DNA from: Diadophis punctatus similis
Lineage: Eukaryota > Chordata > Lepidosauria > Squamata > Dipsadidae
DNA: 64,000 nucleotides
Assembly: GCA_023053685.1 (NCBI GenBank)
Contig: JALIGW010000004.1
Coordinates: 79,150,361 to 79,214,360, forward strand
Reading direction: 5' to 3'
Shown: positions 1-64,000 of the stretch, piece by piece
Numbering within the stretch: position 1 is the first letter of the stretch
Layout of the letters: each line of letters begins with the position of its first letter
The notes under the pieces: model-generated
Seen by the model: only the letters and a program-made list of their open reading frames with translations
Databases searched by the model: none
What the model was told of the DNA's origin: nothing
Translations under genes and position numbers: made by a program

Positions 1-15
1 TGGTTTTTCTTTGAA

Positions 16-49
16 GACGTTTCGCTTCTCATCCAAGAAGCTTCTTCAG
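16..49 (-). ncRNA. Hammerhead-like motif, family 1
   Basis: On the minus strand: core CTGAAGA, one extra base, stem II GCTTCT/AGAAGC around a six-base loop, then GAAACGTC, 34 bases in all. Flanking GAG and TTC can form a short stem I. Cleavage has not been shown. Confidence 0.5.
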
Positions 50-429
50 CTCTGACTGGATGGTGGGGAATGCAGACAGCTCCTTGCAGACAGCTGGTCA
101 TTTGCATCCGTTTTAGAGAGTCCCTGAGGCCACCTGGAGGTTTATCTGTGTCATCGCAGTCACTTGAGTGGTGCAAATGGCTGTGGAGTTCTTGGAACGG
201 TTGCAAGGACTGTGTTGTAGACTGGAGATAGACGACATCATCGATCTCCAGTCTACAACACAGTCCTTGCAACCGTTCCAAGAAGGCTCCACACCCATTT
301 GCACCACTCAGGTGACCCTAAGGACACAGGCAAACCTCCAAGTGGCCTCAACAACTCTCTAAGAGGATGCAAATTACCAGTTGTCTGCAAGGAATATAAA
401 TCCTTCCATTCCCCACCATCCAGTCAGAG

Positions 430-460
430 CTGAAGATTCTTGGATGAGAAGCGAAACGTC
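430..460 (+). ncRNA. Degenerate hammerhead-like motif, family 1
   Basis: Same motif on the + strand as the right arm of the fold-back. Three bases of the 5' side of stem II are missing, so the stem cannot form fully and the motif is probably inactive. Confidence 0.4.
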
Positions 461-521
461 TTCAAAGAAAAATGAGAAAGTCCAGTTGCCTCTTGAAAAA
501 GCACCTTTGGGACGTCCTGGA

Positions 522-1140
522 CAAATGGTTGACTAGTCTGTTTTTGAAAGCCTCCAGTGATGGAGCACTCACAATCTGGGAAGCAAGCTGTTATATTGAT
601 TAACTGTTCTCTCTGTCAGGAAATTTTCCCTTAGTTCTAAGTTGGATCTCTCTTTGATAATTTTCCATCTGCTGCTTTGGAGAACAAGCCAGGGGTGGGT
701 TCCTCCCGGTTCGGACCGGATCGGCCAAACCAGTAGCGACCCGCTCGTGACGTCACTGTCGGTGCCGTTCCGTGTGCGCCGCCATCTTTATTTTTTTTGT
801 GTGTGAATTGTTCCCCTTCCACGGCTTGAAAAATGGCCCTCCCACCCGCCCGCAGGTGAATTCTGACCTTTATTTCTTCGCTCGAAGCACAGCTGATGTG
901 CTCCTCAGCTGTGTTTTGGGCTCATTCCTGCTTCTGAGCATGCGTGGAAGCCAAATCGTGCGAGGGGACGCGCGAGCGGGGCGTGTGCGCGATATGTCGC
1001 GCTGCGAACCGGTGGCGAAGGTAAGTGGAACCCACCCCTGAACAAGCCAATAATGTCTTCTCTACAATGGCCCCTGGAATACTGGAAGACAGCTGTCATG
1101 TCACTCTTAAGCCTTCTCTTTATTAAGCCAGACATACTGG
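522..1140 (-). mobile_element. CR1 LINE 3' end, split by a hAT-like insertion
   Basis: Typical minus-oriented CR1 tail text (CCTCCAGTGATGGAGCACTC, then CTGTCAGGAAATTTTCCCTTA) runs to 691 and resumes at 1042 with CTGGAATACTGGAAGACAGC. The interruption at 692-1041 is a separate element. Confidence 0.75.
692..1041. mobile_element. hAT-like MITE, CAGGGGTGGGTTCC family
   Basis: Inverted ends AGGGGTGGGTTCC and GGAACCCACCCCT flank about 350 bp. The host sequence (G)AACAAGCC is duplicated on both sides. It interrupts a CR1 copy. Confidence 0.8.
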
Positions 1141-1159
1141 TTTCTTTAATTGTTTGTTC

Positions 1160-2060
1160 AGGTGGAACTTCAAGAAGAACTTCCTTGACTGTGCAAATTG
1201 TCCACCGATGAAACAGACCTCCATATGTAGCGATGAGTTCTCCTTAACTCAGTGTTTCTCAAATAGTGGGGCACGCCCCCGTGGGGGGGCGCGGAGCAAT
1301 GCCAGGGGGGCGCGTGTGACCCCGGGGAACATGCGTGGTCCCTCTCGATCGATTCCCCCAGATGGAGAGTTTTTTCCCAGTTGCACGCCGCTCCGAGCCC
1401 GGAAGAGAAGGCGGCCAGGCGGGGCGGGGCAGCTGCGTGGGTTCTTGTTGTTCTCGGCGGGCGCCGTGGTAGCCATGAACGGCGTGGCGAACCTGCTGCT
1501 GGACAAGGAGGAGCATCCTCTGCAGCTGGGTGAAAGCTTCGAACGGCACCCTAACGCCTCCTTCCACACCATTTGCTGTGAGTGCCCGGCAGAGGCGGCG
1601 CTTATGGGCCAGGCCGGCAACCCCAAAACATCGGCTTGATTAAGCTGGCCTGGCCCCGTGTCAAAAGAGGGCCCTAACCACGGTAGCCTATGCCTGCCTA
1701 ACCGAAAACAGGCTCCACTGAGTTCAGTGTGACTTACTCCCAGGTAAGTGGGTAGAGCAGCCTTCCCCAGCCAATAGTTTGCTTGCAGCTTATAATAAGT
1801 AAAATAATAAATATTAACACTAAAATTCCATTGGGGCCTAGATTGGAGAGTTGGGGAGGGCGCAAAATGTTTACTTCTTCCTAGTGGGGGGGGGGGGCGT
1901 AACAGAAAACAATTGAGAAGCACTGCCTTAACTCATCTCTCAGAGGTTGGATGGTCATCTCTCAGATATGCTGTTTCGGATCCTGGCCCTTAGCAGAGTT
2001 GGACTACATGACCTCCATGGTTCCATTTTCTGCAGAACTGTTACCTTTGTTGAACTTTCT
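1160..2060 (+). mobile_element. Old CR1-like LINE tail, split by a hAT
   Basis: GAAGAACTTCCTTGACTGTG is a degenerate CR1 tail (cf. AACTTCCTGACAGTG). It resumes after 1933 with CAGAGGTTGGATGGTCATCT and GTTGGACTACATGACCTCCA. Confidence 0.6.
1250..1925. mobile_element. hAT-type element, ends CAGTGTTTCTCAA
   Basis: Inverted ends CAGTGTTTCTCAA and TTGAGAAGCACTG, with an exact 8-bp target duplication CCTTAACT at 1242-1249 and 1926-1933. The interior is GC-rich; its open frames match no transposase I recognise. Confidence 0.85.
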
Positions 2061-2355
2061 TCAATAAAACCTCTGGTTGAATTTTCAATACTTGATTACG
2101 ATGATGTTATCCGTTCAGCCGTGTCCGACTCTTGACGATTCTGCGGAGCCAGGTCCCTCCACATCTTCTGATCTTACCATACTACTTTGAGTTGTTCTGT
2201 GCTCTGGCTGGTGTCAGCTTTGATGGTGATACAATGCTTTACATTTTCAATCTCTCTCTCTCTCTCTCTTTTTTTAAAATAGCCGTCAGTTTTCTTCAGA
2301 CAACACAGGAAGAGAAAAAGTTCCTTTTTCAAACAGGTACTTGAATTAAATAAGG

Positions 2356-2717
2356 CAGTGGTTCCCAACCTGTGGTACGTGTACCACTAGTGGTATGCGA
2401 GGGCCTTCCAGGTGGTACGCGAACACTTTCGGGGTCATGAACGATTTTTAGTTAGTTATTTTTTACTTCACAAAAATGTTTACTGCCTAACACAAGATAA
2501 TCTGGCAACGATTTGCAACTGTTGCCACACGCCACCCACCTGATCCCAGCGGCCCGAGAATCCAGTTGCTGGATGCGCGGGGCCAAAAAAGGAATGGTAC
2601 AATTATGGAAATAAAGTGATATCTGATCGAATTTAGTTTCTCTGGAACCAGGTGGTACGCGGTGACTGTACGGGACCTCCAAGTGGTACTCGATCACAAA
2701 AAGGTTGGGAACCACTG
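2356..2717. mobile_element. hAT-type MITE, ends CAGTGGTTCCCAACC
   Basis: Inverted ends CAGTGGTTCCCAACC and GGTTGGGAACCACTG around about 360 bp. The same element occurs inverted and longer at 37117-37713. The target duplication is imperfect (AAATAAGG / ATCTAAGG). Confidence 0.8.
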
Positions 2718-2723
2718 ATCTAA

Positions 2724-3089
2724 GGGGTGTCAAACTCAATTTCATTGAGGGCCGCATCAGGGTTGTGTTTGACCTCAGGGGGCCGGGGTGGGCGTGGCCA
2801 GGGTTGGCATGGCCAGCTTAATGTCACTTGTGTTGGGGGCACCTGTGGTGGCCCGAGCGCTTTGCCAGAGAAAAGGGGCTCCCGAGCTCCGTTTTTGGCT
2901 GCGACAGCCTCCTGCAACCCGCCGCCAGTGAAAATGTAGCTCGGGATGGCCACATGTGGCCCTCCAGAGCTCCGTTTTCACTGGCCGAGGCACTGCAGGC
3001 CAATGCTGTTTCTAGGGCGCCCCCGTGGGCCAGATCTAAGCATCCCACGGGCTGGATCCGGCCTCTGGGCCTTGAGTTTGACACCCTTG
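2724..3089. mobile_element. hAT-type MITE, ends GGGGTGTCAAACTC
   Basis: Starts GGGGTGTCAAACTCAATTTC and ends CTTGAGTTTGACACCCTTG. It lies directly against the preceding hAT copy. Flanks ATCTAAG and TATCTAAA resemble a damaged target duplication. Confidence 0.8.
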
Positions 3090-3173
3090 TATCTAAACGC
3101 TCTTAAATGAACTTCACAAACCATTGAATTATGGATTAATACTCTGCTCTTTGTGGGGTTTTTTTAATTCCAG

Positions 3174-61330
<58,157 letters not shown>

Positions 61331-61722
61331 CTTATTTAATGACCACGACAAAATTGTGAATCCAGTAGCGTCAGAATTTTGTTGTGCCTTTTAACATATA
61401 GGCAACTGAATTCCAGAAAAGACACGGATACGAAGCTGTAATGTTACATCCGAAAGAAATAGACTGGGTTTTAAAAACGGCCTACTGGGTGTGCAAATTG
61501 TTCTGAATGCAAAATATTTTACATTCAGAGGCTTTTGAACTTGAAACAGGAATATATTTTTTTTTCATTTTCAAACCTCCCCTGGAAACGGCCTGTTCCA
61601 AATATGAAAAACATCTTCTTCTTTTTTTGAATTAGAAAAAAAGGGTGTTTTGGAATTCAGAATGGAGTTCGAGCTTCAAATGTTTTGTGCCTCGTTATAA
61701 TAGGTGCCTTGAAATATTCTGA

Positions 61723-61728
61723 AATAAA
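61723..61728 (+). terminator. Candidate poly(A) signal 1 of GSAP
   Basis: AATAAA about 395 bases after the stop codon, a possible proximal cleavage signal. A second AATAAA lies at 61785-61790. Confidence 0.55.
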
Positions 61729-62077
61729 ATTTTTATAATCCAATATTAAAATGAACGGGAGCCGTCTCACTGTAATATTACAAGAATAAACTGAGTCTGA
61801 TTTCAATGTAGTATTTATTGTTAATAGAATAGGCGGCTGAGGCCCCCAAAGCAATTGCGCTTCTGAGCAATTGCAAAGATATGATTCAATAATTAAGATT
61901 AAATGTTGGCATAAAATGTGCCGATGTTAGCATTTAAATTCTTAGCTACAAGATTGAATAATACGACAGAGCAATAAGGAGCTGGCAACTATTACATTAT
62001 GTATAGATGAGATATACGCATGAACAGGGTACTGTAAAATATTGCAATTGAGAAACCAAACCTTTTCTGTAAATGGA

Positions 62078-62083
62078 AATAAA
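62078..62083 (+). terminator. Candidate distal poly(A) signal of GSAP
   Basis: AATAAA followed within 20-70 bases by a T/GT-rich stretch (TGTCTTTATT, then GATGTGTGTA), the usual downstream element. It is the best candidate for the main 3' end. Confidence 0.65.
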
Positions 62084-62168
62084 TGTATAGATTTGGAACT
62101 ATGCTTCGATGTCTTTATTTATTGCATTGGTGTCGGAGATGATGTGTGTATTTTCTAATTGTTTAAAT

Positions 62169-62297
62169 CAGAGGTCTTCAAACTTGGCAACTTTAAGACT
62201 TGTAGACTTCAACTCCCAGTATTCTAGCATAGCTGGCTGGAGAATTCTGGGAGTTGAAGTCCACAAGTCTTAAAGTTGCCAAGTTTGGGGACCCCTG
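62169..62297. mobile_element. Fold-back hAT MITE, downstream of GSAP
   Basis: Ends CAGAGGTCTTCAAACTTGGC and GCCAAGTTTGGGGACCCCTG, flanked by GTTTAAAT and CTTTAAAT. Arms of about 55 bp pair. Confidence 0.88.
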
Positions 62298-62501
62298 CTT
62301 TAAATACTCCACAAGGAGAACAGATTTCTTACAGGAGGGCAAAATAGTCAAGATAGCATCCCAAACTATACAAATGCTTAGTGTTTAAGATCCACCTCCT
62401 TTTTAATGTGGATTTAACTTACATTGTGGCTGTGATCTTGATGTTTGGATGCTCTTGCAATAGAGCTAAACTGCTACTTTAGCACACTCATTTCAACATT
62501 C

Positions 62502-62650
62502 TGTAGTCCTTGACTTATAACCACAATCGAGCCCACAATTTCTGTTGCTACGTGAGACACTTAAGTGAATTTTCCCCATTTTACAACCTCTCTTGCCACA
62601 ATTGTTAAGTGAATTTGTTAAATTCATAACACGGTGGTTAAGTGAATTAA
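62502..62650. mobile_element. Tigger-like MITE fragment
   Basis: TGTAGTCCTTGACTTATAAC through ACACGGTGGTTAAGTGAATT; second half absent. Confidence 0.7.
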
Positions 62651-62659
62651 CCCTGTTAA

Positions 62660-62965
62660 AGTGGTAAAGGTAAAAGTTTCTCCTGTCCAGTTGTGTCTAA
62701 CTCTACTGACTTATCTCCGTTTCTTAGCCAAGCGAGCCAGCATTGTCCGAAGATGCTTCCATAGTCATGTGGCCGGTGTAACTATATGCCAAAGTGCATG
62801 GAAAACTATTACCTTCCCATTGAAGTGGTACCTATTTATCTACTCGCATTTGCATTCTTTCGAACTGCTAGGTGGGCAGGAGCTGGAGCAAGAAACGGGA
62901 GCTCACCCTGTCCTGCACGCTCGGGTCTCAAACCCAGGCTGTCAGCTCTCCCAACGTCTTTAACC
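62660..62965 (-). mobile_element. Sauria SINE
   Basis: GTAAAGGTAAAAGTTTCTCC at the tail, CATGTGGCCGGTGTAACTAT in the body, GAACTGCTAGGTGGGCAGGA; the head is truncated. Confidence 0.82.
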
Positions 62966-63193
62966 TTTTGACTTCCAACGTTTTCTTACGTCCCTTTTCT
63001 ATTTAAATTTTAACATTTCTCTAACCGCTGCGGAGTGAAGTTTCCATCCTTAATATGAATATTAAGATTTATGAAGTGTTTAATGCACAGCCTCACTCTG
63101 CTTGAGACTTTTACTTATGCACTGAAAGAGTCTCCTACGCTTTGTATGTAAAGAGAAGCTGCAAATTAACCCATGTTTATAAATGAGTATGTG

Positions 63194-64000
63194 TCATGCC
63201 CCCGTCAGAGTCTGAATGTGGAGGAAGATGAGCCGGAACTGGAGCTGGCGGAGATCAAGGGGGCGGCTTCATTGGCTTTGGAGGAATATGGGGAGGAGCC
63301 AACATTTAATCTTAATTATTGAATCGTATCTTTGCAATTGCTCAGGGCCTTTCAGGATTGGGATGGTTTGTAGGCAGGGAGGAAGGGGGGGGGGCAGGAT
63401 GACCAAGAGAGGCTAAACCGTGAACATGAGAGACAGTGTTCAGGCGATGAGCAAGAACCACCCCCTCCTGATCCTTGAGCACAGAGAGCGGAGAGAAGGC
63501 GAGAACAGTGCAGACTGACCCGACTACTTGGGAGGAGAGCGCCCCGCTCCTCTTCACAAGGCACACCTGGGGACTGAGACTGTGGGGAGGGGCATTTGTC
63601 GGGAACAACCGCTGGATTCATGGAGTGTTGAGTGCCGACGTTTGAACTTTCCTGGATTCCTTGCATTCTTTCTGGCTTAGAAAAAGCTGAGGTGGCGCAG
63701 TGGTTAAAAGCAGCACTGCAACCTACTTCAGTTGATTGCTAGTTCAGCTGTTCAAATCTCACCAGGCTCAAGGTTGACTCAGCCTTCCATCCTTCTGAGG
63801 TCGGTAAAATGAGGACCCAGATTGTTGGGGACAATATGCTGACTCTGTAAACCGCTTAGAGAGGGCTGTAAAGCACTATGAAGCGGTATATAAGTCTAAG
63901 TGCTATTGCTAAGTGCTATTCCTAGTTACCTTGCTCCTTTGCGTCCAGGACTCCTTGACTTGCCCTGCTGGATTTCTTGCTTTGCAGCCGTTGTGCTCCC
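63194..64000 (+). mobile_element. LTR-like sequence, cut by the window end, with a nested SINE
   Basis: Begins TGTCATGCCCCCGTCAGAGT; a GC-rich, LTR-like body continues on both sides of a SINE to the window edge. No coding region is seen. Family and right end unknown. Confidence 0.45.
63680..63925 (+). mobile_element. tRNA-derived squamate SINE
   Basis: AGCTGAGGTGGCGCAGTGGT through AAGCGGTATATAAGTCTAAG. Confidence 0.82.

Larger units (their letters stand above)
1..480. mobile_element. Fold-back Penelope-like repeat, family 1
   Basis: The left part is the reverse complement of the right part, with a centre near 238-245 and arms over 200 bases (for example TGTAGACTGGAGAT against ATCTCCAGTCTACA). 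Each outer end carries the hammerhead-like motif of family 1. The + strand continues with AGAAAGTCCAGTTGCCTCTT, as in the copy near 15170. The assignment to Penelope-like elements rests on the shared terminal motif and is inference. Confidence 0.7.
61331..62110 (+). other. GSAP: GSAP 3' untranslated region (approximate)
   Basis: Sequence after the stop is AT-rich and mostly repeat-free, ending near the third poly(A) signal and its GT-rich downstream stretch. The distal boundary is inferred. Confidence 0.7.

Noticed and set aside
1249..1923. 224-codon minus-strand frame
   Set aside because: Lies inside a hAT element with exact target duplication, GC-rich, no recognisable domain or splice context.
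2099..2225. Short BovB-like segment (CCGTGTCCGACTCTTGACGA)
   Set aside because: Too short and diverged to name with confidence.

Overview
The window is one long stretch of a squamate genome, most likely an advanced snake. The signs are Sauria-type tRNA SINEs, BovB, L2, CR1/L3, L1 and Rex-like LINEs, (GATA)n arrays of the kind known from snake Bkm satellite, and (AATAG)n arrays attached to CR1 3' tails. Coding sequence is sparse and split by introns. There are no bacterial-type genes, operons, CRISPR arrays or rRNA/tRNA genes.

The only host gene I can support is GSAP (gamma-secretase activating protein, also PION) on the + strand. I mapped 26 exons from 3174 to the stop codon at 61330. They join in phase at every junction and encode 728 residues plus stop, with two leftover bases of a split codon at the start. 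This corresponds to about human residue 126 to the C-terminus; the first exons lie upstream of base 1. The last four exons carry the region that in human GSAP is released as the roughly 16 kDa C-terminal fragment. A 3' UTR with three candidate poly(A) signals follows to about 62110, then intergenic repeats.

The introns are packed with transposons. (1) Penelope-like elements (PLEs) at 1-480, 3712-5105, 6190-7345, 14480-15235, 41450-41570 and 48060-48430; one keeps a GIY-YIG endonuclease frame. Three distinct families share a 34-base hammerhead-ribozyme-like layout with covarying stems. (2) Many hAT-type elements with 8-bp target duplications, most with a central TA as expected for the Buster group, plus one copy holding the start of a BED-finger transposase. 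(3) A TA-flanked pogo/Tigger-like MITE in more than a dozen copies. (4) A mariner with an internal deletion. (5) Two complete solo LTRs and one partial LTR-like sequence at the right edge. (6) Fold-back elements that are nearly perfect hairpins. (7) Long simple repeats, including about 775 bp of (CT)n ending at the acceptor of one GSAP exon and about 775 bp of complementary (GA)n just after the next exon.

Nested insertions are common (LTR in hAT, LTR in CR1, hAT in SINE, BovB in CR1, CR1 in hAT, hAT beside hAT). Family names and comparisons with human GSAP come from memory of these families, not from an alignment run here.
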